NCBI GenBank assembly: GCA_017427545.1
Contig: JAFRSO010000054.1
Coordinates: forward strand, 1-52,107
Origin: Selenomonadaceae bacterium
Lineage (GTDB): Bacteria > Bacillota > Negativicutes > Selenomonadales > Selenomonadaceae
Direction: 5' to 3'
Length of the DNA stretch: 52,107 bases
In this document: piece after piece, positions 32,980 to 41,465 of the stretch
How positions within the stretch are numbered: the stretch's first letter is position 1
Layout of the letters: the number at the start of each line of letters is the position of its first letter
Position numbers and translations under genes: made by a program
Notes under the pieces: model-generated
Told to the model about the DNA's origin: nothing
The model's input: the letters and a program-made list of their open reading frames with translations, nothing else
Databases searched by the model: none

Positions 32980-34716
32980 TTGCCGAAGATAGCTTATGCG
33001 CAAATGAAAGTTGTGGCGGGACATCCCGACGCGAACACGAAAAAAATTTTGCAATTCATTGACGAGTCGCGCTCAAAAGGTGCGGACATGGTAATTTTTC
33101 CGGAACTTGCAGTACCCGGCAGAATGGTTGGTGAAAATTTCTGGGCGCAACCTTTCCTGCTGGAATGCATATCTTGCGGCAAAGAAATCATTGCGGCGAG
33201 TAAAAGCATTACCGTGGCTTTCGGCAACGTCCATGTTAAAGATCCCAAAGATTCGGATTCGCCTATATACAATTCGATTTTCTTCGCGAAAAACCGCAAA
33301 TTGCTTTGTGAGCCTTTGTGTAAAGAATGGCTGATTTTAGATGAGGAAAAATATTTTTATCATTCCGGTTGTCCGCCGTTGCCTATCAGCATTAAACTCG
33401 GCAGAAAAAATTACAGCGTCGGGATTATAATGGGGCGTTATTACAGTAGATATTCTGCCCAAAAAGACTTTTATATAAATTTTCTCGCGGAGCCTTTCTG
33501 CCAATCTTCCCGCTACCAAAAAGATTACGGATTTAAATACAAGGTTAACTTTCCGATTATTTATGTCGGTTGCGTCGGCATTCAGAATACCGGCAAGACG
33601 ATTTACACTTTCGACGGGGCAAATGCAGTTTTCAATTCACGCGGCGAAATCGTTCAATATGCCGAACCGTTCGCGGATTGTTTGAATATTATCGAGTTTG
33701 ACGAGATTGACGAAATACCCGCGCTTGAAATTCCCGAAGTCAGCGAGACTGAAAAAATTTATCGCGCGATAAGCTACGGCGTGAAAACTTTCCTTGAGCA
33801 AATCGGCATGAGCAAGGTTGTTATCGGCGTGAGCGGCGGGATTGATTCGGCAGTTGCTGCGGCAATTTACACCAAAGTCCTCGGCGCGGAAAATGTCGTG
33901 CTCGTCAACATGCCCAGCGTCTTCAACTCCGCCACAACTAAAAATCTTAGTGAACAGCTTGCAAAAAATCTCGGCTGCAAATATTACGTTGTGCCGATTC
34001 AAGAATCTGTTGATTGGACGGTTAAACAGCTTGAGGAGCGCGGCATTGCAGTTTCGAGTTTCGTCAAGGAAAATATTCAAGCCCGCGACCGCAGTTCGAG
34101 AATTTTGGCGGCGATTGCGGCATCACTCGGCGGTGGCTTCACTTGCAATGCCAACAAAGCTGAATCAACCGTCGGATACGCGACGCTTTACGGTGACGAG
34201 GCGGGATTTTTGAGTGCGCTGGCTGATTTGTGGAAATTTCAAGTTTACAATCTTGCGCGCTACTTGAATGAAAAAATTTTCTGCCGCGAAGTCATTCCGC
34301 AGGGGATTATTGACATTGTGCCCAGTGCAGAGCTGTCGACTGCGCAAAATGTTGATGAGGGTAAGGGCGACCCGCTCAAATATCCGTATCACGATTATTT
34401 ATTCCGTGCCTTCGCCGAAGATAATCAAACTCCCGAAGATATTTTGCGTTGGTATGCGAACGGCGAGCTTGAAAAAAATATCGGCTGTGAAGTCGGTCTC
34501 GTCGAAAAATATTTTCCGACGTCCGAAGACTTCATTGCCGATTTGGAGCGTTGGTGGAAACAATTCAATGGTATGGGCGTTGCCAAAAGAATTCAATCAC
34601 CGCCGATTCTCGCCGTCACCAATTCACCTTACGGAGGACGTGCCGAATCTCAAAACGGCGTTCACTTCACGGAAAAATATTTTGAGCTGAAACGAAAATT
34701 AACGGGGACATGTTGA
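32980..34716 (+). CDS. nadE: NAD+ synthetase with degenerate glutaminase domain
   Basis: Converts deamido-NAD to NAD. Residues 1-~265 are a nitrilase-like glutaminase domain, ~270-578 the synthetase. The synthetase P-loop GVSGGIDS (283-290) is intact. In the glutaminase part the Glu (FPELAVPG, E42) and a candidate Lys (K115) remain, but the nucleophile motif expected as I-C-E-D reads I-I-M-G-R-Y, with Gly at 152 in place of Cys. The enzyme may depend on free ammonia. TTG 32980 follows AAGGAGG; the upstream ATG 32911 lies before the promoter and is rejected. Followed by the palindromic repeat. Confidence 0.88.
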   Translation: MPKIAYAQMKVVAGHPDANTKKILQFIDESRSKGADMVIFPELAVPGRMVGENFWAQPFLLECISCGKEIIAASKSITVAFGNVHVKDPKDSDSPIYNSIFFAKNRKLLCEPLCKEWLILDEEKYFYHSGCPPLPISIKLGRKNYSVGIIMGRYYSRYSAQKDFYINFLAEPFCQSSRYQKDYGFKYKVNFPIIYVGCVGIQNTGKTIYTFDGANAVFNSRGEIVQYAEPFADCLNIIEFDEIDEIPALEIPEVSETEKIYRAISYGVKTFLEQIGMSKVVIGVSGGIDSAVAAAIYTKVLGAENVVLVNMPSVFNSATTKNLSEQLAKNLGCKYYVVPIQESVDWTVKQLEERGIAVSSFVKENIQARDRSSRILAAIAASLGGGFTCNANKAESTVGYATLYGDEAGFLSALADLWKFQVYNLARYLNEKIFCREVIPQGIIDIVPSAELSTAQNVDEGKGDPLKYPYHDYLFRAFAEDNQTPEDILRWYANGELEKNIGCEVGLVEKYFPTSEDFIADLERWWKQFNGMGVAKRIQSPPILAVTNSPYGGRAESQNGVHFTEKYFELKRKLTGTC

Positions 34717-34749
34717 ATAAATTTTATGTTTTATATCTACTTTTTCTTT

Positions 34750-34841
34750 GCGCGTCAATTTAGCGTGAGAGCTGTTAGCTACTAGTTGTTAGAATTCTAT
34801 TCAGCTAGCAGCTAACAGCTAGAAGCTAATCCTTGACGGCC
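34750..34841. repeat. Palindromic MITE-like repeat, copy 2
   Basis: Near-identical to 6578-6667, with the same TTTAGCG left flank, the same heptad-built palindrome around GAATTC and the same TGACGGCCT right flank. It lies between the convergent nadE and deoB genes, where it may also act as a transcript end. Confidence 0.7.
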
Positions 34842-34856
34842 TAATAATTCGTCAAA

Positions 34857-36029
34857 TTATTTTCTTATACAACCTAAAAAACTTTTGCCGGGTGTATCAA
34901 GTTCGACGGAAAAAATTTCGGCAATCGTCGCGGCAATGTCAGCAAAACTTTGGAGCGTGCCGAGATTGACGCCTGCGCGAACTTTTGAGCCGTAAACAAT
35001 CAGCGGGACATTTTCGCGAGTATGATCGGTACCTTTCGCGGCAGGATCGCAACCGTGATCGGCGGTTATCATCAGCAAATCATCTTCGCGCATCACGCCT
35101 AAAAATTCGCCTAGTTGAGCGTCAAAATCTGTCATAGCTTGCGCGTAACCGTCAACGTCGCGTCGATGACCGAATTTCATATCAAAATCAACGAGATTGA
35201 CGAAACACAGTCCGCGAAAATTTTCATTCATGAGGCGCAGAGTTTTATTCATGCCGTCGGAGTTGTCGACATTGACGTCGAGTGAACGATTGACGCCTTG
35301 CCCCGCAAAAATATCATGAATCTTGCCGACGCCGATTGTCGCAAGATTTTTTTTGTTGAGCGCGTCCAAAATCGTTTCAGCGGGCGGCTTGAGTGAAAAA
35401 TCATGACGGCGGGGCGTGCGTTCATAGTTGGGAAATTCGCCGATAAACGGGCGGGCAATAATCCTCCCGACGCCGTGAACGCCCTGCATAATCTTCCGCG
35501 CCGTCCGACAAAAATTATACAGCTCGTCGACGGGAACAATTTTTTCATGCGCGGCAATTTGTAAAACGCTGTCGGCGGAAGTGTAAACGATTAAATCGCC
35601 CGTAACCTCGTGAGCCTGCCCGTAATCGTGAATAACTTTCGTGCCGGAATACGGTTTGTTGCAGAGAATTTTTCTGCCGAAATTTTTTTCAAGTTCGGCG
35701 ACAACTTCGGGCGGAAAACCTTCAGGGTAAGTCGGCAGCGGTTGAGCTGAAATAATTCCGGCAATCTCCCAATGCCCAATCGTCGTATCCTTGCCGTTAG
35801 ACGCCTCAACAACTCTTGCGAACGAACTTTGAGGATTTTTTTCGCGCGGACAAAAATTTATTCCGTCGATATTGAACAGACCCAGCCTTGAAAGATTCGG
35901 CGTGTGAAAATTTTTCGACGCGGCGATTGTCTTCAAAGTGTCGGGATTATCGTCGCCGAAAATTTTTGCGTCAGCCGCACCGCCAATCCCGCAACTGTCC
36001 AATACGATTAAAAATACTCGATTAATCAA
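34857..36029 (-). CDS. deoB: Phosphopentomutase
   Basis: Interconverts ribose-1-/deoxyribose-1-phosphate and the 5-phosphates in nucleoside salvage. 390 residues of the alkaline-phosphatase-like fold, with metal ligands visible in LIVLDSCGIGG, ITADHGCDP and GTDHTRENVP, the nucleophile-region NGKDTTIGHWE, and FDMKFGHRRD. TTG 36029 is seven bases from GAGGTGA. Monocistronic as far as can be seen. Confidence 0.94.
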   Translation of the reverse strand: MINRVFLIVLDSCGIGGAADAKIFGDDNPDTLKTIAASKNFHTPNLSRLGLFNIDGINFCPREKNPQSSFARVVEASNGKDTTIGHWEIAGIISAQPLPTYPEGFPPEVVAELEKNFGRKILCNKPYSGTKVIHDYGQAHEVTGDLIVYTSADSVLQIAAHEKIVPVDELYNFCRTARKIMQGVHGVGRIIARPFIGEFPNYERTPRRHDFSLKPPAETILDALNKKNLATIGVGKIHDIFAGQGVNRSLDVNVDNSDGMNKTLRLMNENFRGLCFVNLVDFDMKFGHRRDVDGYAQAMTDFDAQLGEFLGVMREDDLLMITADHGCDPAAKGTDHTRENVPLIVYGSKVRAGVNLGTLQSFADIAATIAEIFSVELDTPGKSFLGCIRK

Positions 36030-36124
36030 ACTGAATCACCTCGATAAAATATTTTGACGGGTGAAGGTTACTTCCTTCAAACTGTGATATAATCGGAGAA
36101 AAATTTATAAAGGAAGCGCGTCAT

Positions 36125-38074
36125 GTGTTTGCGGGAAAAATTATTTTAATTTGTTTTGCAAGCTTGGCTTTAAATCTGTTTGGTTCGTTGATTGCGGAAG
36201 TTTTCGGCTTGAATGTTTATCTTGACACGAGCGGCACAATTTTTATTGCGGCACTCGGCGGATATGCACCGGGTATAGCCGTCGGATTTTTTACGAATCT
36301 GCTTAAAGCTGTCTTCGACCCGTCGGAAATGTATTTTTGCTCCGTCAGCGTGATTGTCGCGATATTCACGGCATTTTTTGCGCGAAGGGGATTCTTCGAC
36401 AACTTCCTCAAACTGCTGATTATTATTCCTGTGCTGACTTTCATAACGGGGACGCTTGATTTACTTATCTCTGATTTTTTGAACTCGACGAGCTTTATTA
36501 AATCCGTCAACGAATTTGAAATGGGCTTCACGGGAAATATCTTAAACGAGTGCCTCGACAAAAGCTTTTCGGTTATACTGGCATTCGTCCTGCTGAAATT
36601 GACGCCGCCGCGTACAAAAAAATTATTCAGTGTGTTGGGTCAGAAGCAAGCACCGCTCTCCGACGAAATGAAACGCGTCATCAATGAAAAAAGGTATTTG
36701 TCATCTTCCCTGCGCACAAAGACGCTTGCAATTTTGATGTTGAGTTCGCTTTTCGCATCATTTTCTATCGCGCTGATAAGTTACCTGCTCTTCAAGGACG
36801 CCGCCATTGATGAGAGAATCAAAACGGTTGACGGCATGGTTACTGTTGCCGGCAGTGAAATCAATCCTTACCGCGTCGACAGTTATATCAAGCTCGGACG
36901 TGAGGCGGAGGGTTACAAGTCCACCGAAGAAAAACTTTATTCGATTAAAAACAGTGCGCCCGATGCCAAATATCTTTACGTTTACAGGATTTTGGAGGAC
37001 GGTTGCCATGTCGTTTTTGATTTGGATACGGCGATGGTTGAGGCCGATAAGCCCGGTCAAGTCATTGAGCTGGAAGAAACCGTCAAGCCTTATCGCGAAG
37101 ATTTACTTGCCGGCAAACCCATTCCGCCGATTATTTCCGACGACGAATACGGCTACCTGCTCACGCTTTACAAGCCGATTTATGACGGTTCGGGCAGGTG
37201 TCAATGTTACGTCGCCATTGATTTTTCTATGGAGCCGCTCGTCGAATACACGCACACTTTCATTATCAAGCTGCTGGCATTGTTCGCAGGATGTTTCATT
37301 TTCATTTTCGCAATCGGCTTGATGTTCGTCGAGAACAATATCATTTTGCCGGTCAACACGATGGCCTATTGCGCCCGAAATTTTTCCTACGACAACATGA
37401 CGGCTCGCGAAAAAAATATTGAGCGAATTAAAAATTTGAAGATTCACACGGGCGATGAGATAGAAAATTTATATCATGCTCTGCTTCGGACGACGGAAAA
37501 TTTTTCGAGATACCTTGAACATTTGCAGCGGGCGAAAACTCAAGTTGCCGACATGCGCGTAAAAGTTTTTGCAATGGACGAGATCGCTCACAAGGATTCA
37601 TTGACGGGCGTGAAAAATAAAACCGCTTACACCGAGGAAATTGCCGAGTTGGACAAAAAAATTTCTGCTGGCGATGCGGAGTTTTGTATCGTGATGGTTG
37701 ACGTGAATTATCTTAAACGCGTCAACGACACTTACGGTCATGAAATCGGCAACACTTACCTCAAAAATGCTTGCCGTCTGACATGCGCGGTTTTCGGTGA
37801 GGAAAATGTTTATCGCGTCGGCGGAGATGAATTCGTCGTGATTTTGGAGGGCGAAAAAGTTTCCTTGAGCAAATATTTCGTGGCGCAATTCAAATCCGAA
37901 ATGGAGCACAAACTTTCTAACGAATCGCTTGCCTTGTGGGAAAAAATTTCTGCGGCAGTCGGAATTGCCTTCTACGAACCTGCAAAAGATAAAACTGCCG
38001 ACGAGGTTTTTAAGCGGGCTGATAAGGAAATGTACGCGAACAAATTAGCGATGAAGGCCGCCAGAACCGATTAA
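36125..38074 (+). CDS. Membrane diguanylate cyclase with multi-helix N-terminus and sensor domain
   Basis: 649 residues. About six N-terminal membrane helices (residues ~5-165, resembling small-solute S-component or MASE-like regions), a further helix near 198-222, a ~160-residue extracytoplasmic sensor, a helix near 375-397, a HAMP-like linker and a GGDEF domain with D-x-L-T (KDSLTG) and GGDEF at 566-570. The R-x-x-D inhibitory site is missing, so product inhibition may be absent. GTG 36125 is chosen; the ATG at 36123 is in another frame and closes after eight codons. A TATAAT at 36088-36093 is a likely -10. Confidence 0.88.
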   Translation: MFAGKIILICFASLALNLFGSLIAEVFGLNVYLDTSGTIFIAALGGYAPGIAVGFFTNLLKAVFDPSEMYFCSVSVIVAIFTAFFARRGFFDNFLKLLIIIPVLTFITGTLDLLISDFLNSTSFIKSVNEFEMGFTGNILNECLDKSFSVILAFVLLKLTPPRTKKLFSVLGQKQAPLSDEMKRVINEKRYLSSSLRTKTLAILMLSSLFASFSIALISYLLFKDAAIDERIKTVDGMVTVAGSEINPYRVDSYIKLGREAEGYKSTEEKLYSIKNSAPDAKYLYVYRILEDGCHVVFDLDTAMVEADKPGQVIELEETVKPYREDLLAGKPIPPIISDDEYGYLLTLYKPIYDGSGRCQCYVAIDFSMEPLVEYTHTFIIKLLALFAGCFIFIFAIGLMFVENNIILPVNTMAYCARNFSYDNMTAREKNIERIKNLKIHTGDEIENLYHALLRTTENFSRYLEHLQRAKTQVADMRVKVFAMDEIAHKDSLTGVKNKTAYTEEIAELDKKISAGDAEFCIVMVDVNYLKRVNDTYGHEIGNTYLKNACRLTCAVFGEENVYRVGGDEFVVILEGEKVSLSKYFVAQFKSEMEHKLSNESLALWEKISAAVGIAFYEPAKDKTADEVFKRADKEMYANKLAMKAARTD

Positions 38075-38136
38075 ATTTCTTTCGTGCCGCTGTTCAAGAA
38101 AAAACTTTCCGACCATTCGGAAATGATTGACTTGCA

Positions 38137-38520
38137 TAAATGTTTGTGTTATGCGAATTCTACAAAGACTTTACGGCAGTTGCAGGCATTGAGGGCATGT
38201 CGAAAGATGCGGTCAAAGCTGCGGTCGGTGCCAATCAAAACATTTTGCAAAGAGCGGCGGCGATTGCGGCTGAAATTTTCGCACCGTTAATTCCGGCGAT
38301 TATCACAGGCGGTCTCATTCTCGGTTGCAGAAGCCACATTAATTCATTGTATATATTCGAGTACGGAACGAAAACACTGGTCGAACTCAGTCAATTTTTG
38401 GCGGGCATGGATCACTTCCTTTGGTTGATTGATGAGGCAGTCTTCCACGTCGGTATTCCGGTCAGAATTTGTTGGTCGGTCGTGCGCAAGATGGACGGTA
38501 CTCCAATTTTAGGTATCGTG
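38137..38520 (+). pseudogene. treP: treP fragment: part of the trehalose PTS EIIBC
   Basis: The open frame 38140-38544 carries the junction of EIIB and EIIC of a trehalose-type PTS permease (FYKDFTAVAGIEGMSKDAV, QNILQRAAAIAAEIFAPLIPAII, TKTLVELSQF, KMDGTPILGIV). The EIIB domain with its phosphorylated cysteine is missing at the left. At about 38520 host sequence stops and the GIY-YIG element begins; the rest of EIIC is gone. Non-functional. Confidence 0.85.
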
Positions 38521-38545
38521 CAGATTTCGACGGCTTTACGGTGAA

Positions 38546-39204
38546 CTAATCAGCGTATTGTCAATGATAGCCGCCTGCAGTACGGTTACTTTTACCGACT
38601 GCAATACTTAGAGTGGAAAAATTAACCTTTGCCCATTTAGCCGCTGCTTTTATAGATTCAAAAGCTTCATTAGTCTCGATACAACGTACGGGGCATTTAT
38701 TTTTACACTTTGCCGACAACTTGCGGCGTGTTTCTTCCGAATGTGGCTTTCTTTTGGTGCCGCGTTGTCTCTCGGAAATATTTCTGCAATATTCTTCAGA
38801 ACGTTTGACTCCTTTGTTTGCAAGTGAAATTTTTTTGCGATGTTCTTCGCTAAGAGGCTGAAATTTGCGTCTTGTGCGTGCTTCGGATATTTTTTGCGCG
38901 TTTCGTCAGAGACAATACGCCCTGCAGTGCCTTCGCCACCGTCGGTCAGATTGTAGCCGTTCGGAAACTTGGTCTTATATTCGACGATACTTTTTCTTTC
39001 GCATTCGTTAAGCTCTTCGATAGTTTTGCACACTGCAAGAACTTCAACCGTAAAATTTTTCCAACCATGCTTTTTAATGGCTCGGTCGACGTAAGAGTTG
39101 CGGCTGTTGCGCAGGTGTTCTTTGATGCGTTCGTCAAGTGAACGTGTAGTTTTGCCGACGTAGCTCATGCCGTTAAGTTTGCAGGTGATTTTGTAGATAA
39201 TCAT
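38546..39204 (-). pseudogene. GIY-YIG endonuclease, frameshifted copy
   Basis: ATG 39204 (after AAGGATA) starts an intact GIY-YIG domain ([17 protein letters not shown], with catalytic Arg and Glu regions) and a linker. At a T run (38890-38895; A run on the coding strand) one base is missing. In the other frame the sequence continues as EEHRKKIS, SEETRRKLS and RCIETNEAFESIKAAAKWA, the NUMOD-type DNA-binding repeats seen in copy 2. A TGA (38561-38563) replaces the Trp of the final GGYHWEY and the frame ends at TAG 38546. Two lesions make it inactive, unless the base loss is a sequencing error. Confidence 0.8.
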
Positions 39205-39237
39205 TATCCTTACCTCGCTTTTAATTGACACTCACGG

Positions 39238-39272
39238 GCAAGACTGCTAGAATCAGCAAAGAAAAATCTTGC
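39238..39272 (-). promoter_or_regulatory. Conserved hairpin in the GIY-YIG leader (element 1)
   Basis: GCAAGA (39238-39243) pairs with TCTTGC (39267-39272), with an inner TGCT/AGCA stem. It is conserved in element 2 and lies in the predicted 5' leader. Confidence 0.5.
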
Positions 39273-39302
39273 ACGTGACTAATTTGACTTTTAGCAGTTC
39301 AA

Positions 39303-39331
39303 ATTCTATTACGAGCAAGTTTTTTCGTCAA
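39303..39331 (-). promoter_or_regulatory. Promoter of GIY-YIG element 1
   Basis: Minus strand TTGACG (complement of 39326-39331), 17-bp spacer, TAGAAT (complement of 39303-39308). Confidence 0.65.
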
Positions 39332-39348
39332 TATGGCTTTTTTTTGCG

Positions 39349-39742
39349 TAAAATTTCTCGGCGGGTATGGTCGGACAAGGTTTGGCGATTAAACCTGCTA
39401 ATGAAACTGTCTGCGCTCCTGTATCGGGAAAAATTACCGTGCTGATGGAAGATTCAAAACACGCGGTCGGCATGACGCTTTCAAACGGCGTCGAGATTTT
39501 GATTCACGTCGGGATTGATACGGTGTCAATGGGCGGCGAAGGTTTCAGTTATCTTTGCAAGGTCGGTGATGTTGTTAAAGCTGGAACTCCTCTGCTCAAG
39601 TTCAGTCGTGTGGCAATAAAAAAAAGCCGGTCACCCTGACACGGCAGTTTTCGTCGTCGCCAATCCCAACGGCGTTGAGACGTTCAAATTTATGAGCGGT
39701 CAGCAAGGCAAATCGAATGAAACGGTTATCGCGACTTATTGA
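39349..39742 (+). pseudogene. treP: treP fragment: PTS EIIA (glucose-family) domain with frameshift
   Basis: FSAGMVGQGLAIKP…VCAPVSGKITVL…VEILIHVGIDTV with the phosphorylated His in the ILIHVG motif: an EIIA domain of the Crr type, fused in the original gene to EIIBC. A run of eight A at 39618-39625 has one base too many; in the corrected frame the domain continues through GHPDTAVFVVANPNG to TGA 39740-39742. Upstream the linker is joined directly to the GIY-YIG element. Confidence 0.8.
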
Positions 39743-39754
39743 GGAGGGTTTTGC

Positions 39755-39848
39755 ATGAAGTTCAGCGACAAAGTTGTTTATCAAATTTACCCGAAAAGTT
39801 TCTACGACTCGAACAGCGACGGCATTGGCGACATACACGGCATTATTA
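39755..39848 (+). pseudogene. treC: treC fragment: N-terminus of trehalose-6-phosphate hydrolase
   Basis: ATG 39755 after GAGGAGGG, encoding [16 protein letters not shown] and the calcium-type loop [14 protein letters not shown] of GH13 family TreC. Host similarity stops at about residue 31, where GIY-YIG element 2 begins. Confidence 0.85.
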
Positions 39849-40460
39849 ATAGGCAGAACCGTCGATGTACTCCCAATGATAACCGCCCGACCGTTTTGTT
39901 TTTCCATGAAGTGCCATGCTTATTGCGTTGACGGTGACGCTTGCCCATTCTGACGCGGCAGTTATCGAATCGAAAATTTCGTTGGTTTCTATGCAGCGAA
40001 CAGGGCGTTTTAGTGGCGAATTAGCAGATAATTTGGCTTTGGTCTCGTCTGTTACCTCGTGCCCTTTCCAAGTTTTCGACATTTTCTTTCGAGTAGCGTC
40101 AGAACGTTTTTGACCGCTGTTTGACTTGGAGATCTTTGCACGATGTTCAGGCGGCATAATTCGCCCCGAAACACCTTCGCCACCGTCAGTTAAGTTATAA
40201 CCATTCGGTTTCTTACAGTTAAGCTCACGAATCCAAAATTTTTCGCGTTCATTGAGTTGTTCGAGCGTCTGGCAAATCTCAAGAACCTCTACTGTAAAGT
40301 TTTTCCAGCCGTACTTTCCGATGGCGTTATCAATGTAAGATTTATTGCGACGAGTGCGGCTGTTATACAGATGTTCAGTAATACGTACTTTAAGCGAACG
40401 CGCTGTCTTGCCGACATAACTCTTTCCGTTAAGTTTGCAGGTAATTTTATAGATAATCAT
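39846..40460 (-). CDS. GIY-YIG homing endonuclease with NUMOD-type DNA-binding repeats
   Basis: 204 residues, intact. N-terminal GIY-YIG nuclease domain ([20 protein letters not shown], then R at the second motif and [11 protein letters not shown] with the metal-binding Glu), [11 protein letters not shown], then short basic helical repeats ([23 protein letters not shown]) and a C-terminal NUMOD1/helix-turn-helix unit ([19 protein letters not shown]… GGYHWEY). ATG 40460 gives the family-type MIIYKITC start; longer readings are unsupported. It is free-standing on the strand opposite to treC, so not an intron ORF of that gene. Active homing is plausible but unproven. Confidence 0.85.
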   Translation of the reverse strand: MIIYKITCKLNGKSYVGKTARSLKVRITEHLYNSRTRRNKSYIDNAIGKYGWKNFTVEVLEICQTLEQLNEREKFWIRELNCKKPNGYNLTDGGEGVSGRIMPPEHRAKISKSNSGQKRSDATRKKMSKTWKGHEVTDETKAKLSANSPLKRPVRCIETNEIFDSITAASEWASVTVNAISMALHGKTKRSGGYHWEYIDGSAY

Positions 40461-40558
40461 TAGCCTTACCTCGCTTTTGATTGACACTAACGGGCAAGAC
40501 TGCTAGAATCAGCAAAGAAAAATCTTGCACGTGACGAATTTGACTTTTGACAGTTCAA

Positions 40559-40587
40559 ATTTTATTACGAGCAAGTTTTTTCGTCAA
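40559..40587 (-). promoter_or_regulatory. Promoter of GIY-YIG element 2
   Basis: Minus strand TTGACG (complement of 40582-40587), 17-bp spacer, TAAAAT (complement of 40559-40564). Same layout as element 1. Confidence 0.65.
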
Positions 40588-40605
40588 TATGGCGTTTTTT
40601 TTTTT

Positions 40606-41364
40606 GCGTTGAAAAAACTTTTCGAGACGTGGCAAGTAGGCATGGCAAAGGCGAATGGTTGGAACGCAGTCTTCTGGTGCAATCACGACCAACCGCGAGC
40701 AGTCTCTCGTTTCGGTGACGATAAAAATTATCACAACGAGTCGGCGAAAATGTTGGCGGCGGCGATTCACTTCATGCGCGGCACGCCTTATATTTATCAA
40801 GGCGAAGAACTCGGCATGACTAACGCCGATTACATTTCGATTGAGCAGTATCGCGACGTTGAAAGCTTGAACTACTACAAAATTTTGCTTAAGCAGGGCA
40901 AGAGCAAATCGGAAGCGTTGAAGATTATCGGCGAACGTTCACGCGATAACGGGCGCACGCCTATGCAATGGTCGGCAGAAAAATACGCAGGCTTTTCAAG
41001 TGTCGAACCGTGGATTTCATCTCCCGACAACTTCACGCACTTTAACGTTGTAGTCGAGGAACGCGACGAAAACTCTGTGCTGAATTTTTACAAGCAACTC
41101 GTTCGTCTGCGCAAGAGTAAAAAAATTATTTCTGACGGCGCGATTGATTTTCTTGAGCGCGACAATCCTAATGTCCTTGCTTATCGCCGAACGCTTGGAA
41201 ATGAAGAGCTGATTGTTATTTGCAATTTCCTCGGCGTCGAATCAAAACTTGCCGAAAAAACTTTGGCTGATTACTCCGCTCAAGGCCATAAAAAACTTCT
41301 CGGCAATTACGACGGGCTTGCCGAAAATCTTCGTCCGTTTGAAGTTGTCGTTCTCGAAAAATAA
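40606..41364 (+). pseudogene. treC: treC fragment: C-terminal half of trehalose-6-phosphate hydrolase
   Basis: Resumes at LKKLFETWQVGMAKANGW and runs through the GH13 motif FWCNHDQPRAVSRFGDD, TPYIYQGEELGMTN, RSRDNGRTPMQW and the C-terminal beta domain, 250-odd residues, to a normal stop. The barrel portion with the nucleophile Asp and acid Glu is missing, so no activity is expected. The open frame 40525-41364 includes ~27 codons of the element. No start signal. Confidence 0.85.
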
Positions 41365-41424
41365 TTCACTTCTCCCAATAAATTTTCTGTCGCTTACGGG
41401 CGGCAATTTTTTTGTAAGCAAAAA

Positions 41425-41451
41425 CCCGCCTCAATTTTCCGAGGCGGGCTT
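41425..41451. terminator. Bidirectional terminator between treC and the SGNH hydrolase gene
   Basis: Perfect 8-bp stem CCCGCCTC (41425-41432) / GAGGCGGG (41441-41448), flanked by A run on the left and CTTT on the right; similar in sequence to the terminator at 4467-4498. Confidence 0.85.
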
Positions 41452-41465
41452 TAATCTTCAAGCTG

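Larger units (their letters stand above)
38546..39347 (-). mobile_element. GIY-YIG homing endonuclease element 1, inserted in treP
   Basis: Minus-strand element consisting of a GIY-YIG gene and a ~145-bp upstream block that is about 95 percent identical to that of element 2 (40461-40608). It replaces the middle of treP. Right border is near 39347, where similarity to element 2 ends after a T run and GCG; left border is close to 38520-38546. Confidence 0.75.
39846..40608 (-). mobile_element. GIY-YIG homing endonuclease element 2, inserted in treC
   Basis: Same organisation and orientation as element 1: gene plus conserved ~145-bp upstream block. It replaces roughly 250 codons of treC, including the catalytic nucleophile region. 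Confidence 0.75.

Noticed and set aside
38613..39141. Forward-strand open frames across the GIY-YIG genes
   Set aside because: They are mirror frames of the minus-strand endonuclease genes, without ribosome sites or family motifs.
39601..39742. Programmed frameshifting in the EIIA fragment
   Set aside because: The gene is already destroyed by the upstream element, so a simple one-base insertion in an A run, or a sequencing error, is the plainer reading.
38520..40608. GIY-YIG elements as group I introns of treP and treC
   Set aside because: They are on the opposite strand to the tre genes, large parts of the host genes are missing so no splice could restore them, and I see no P7-type core sequences.
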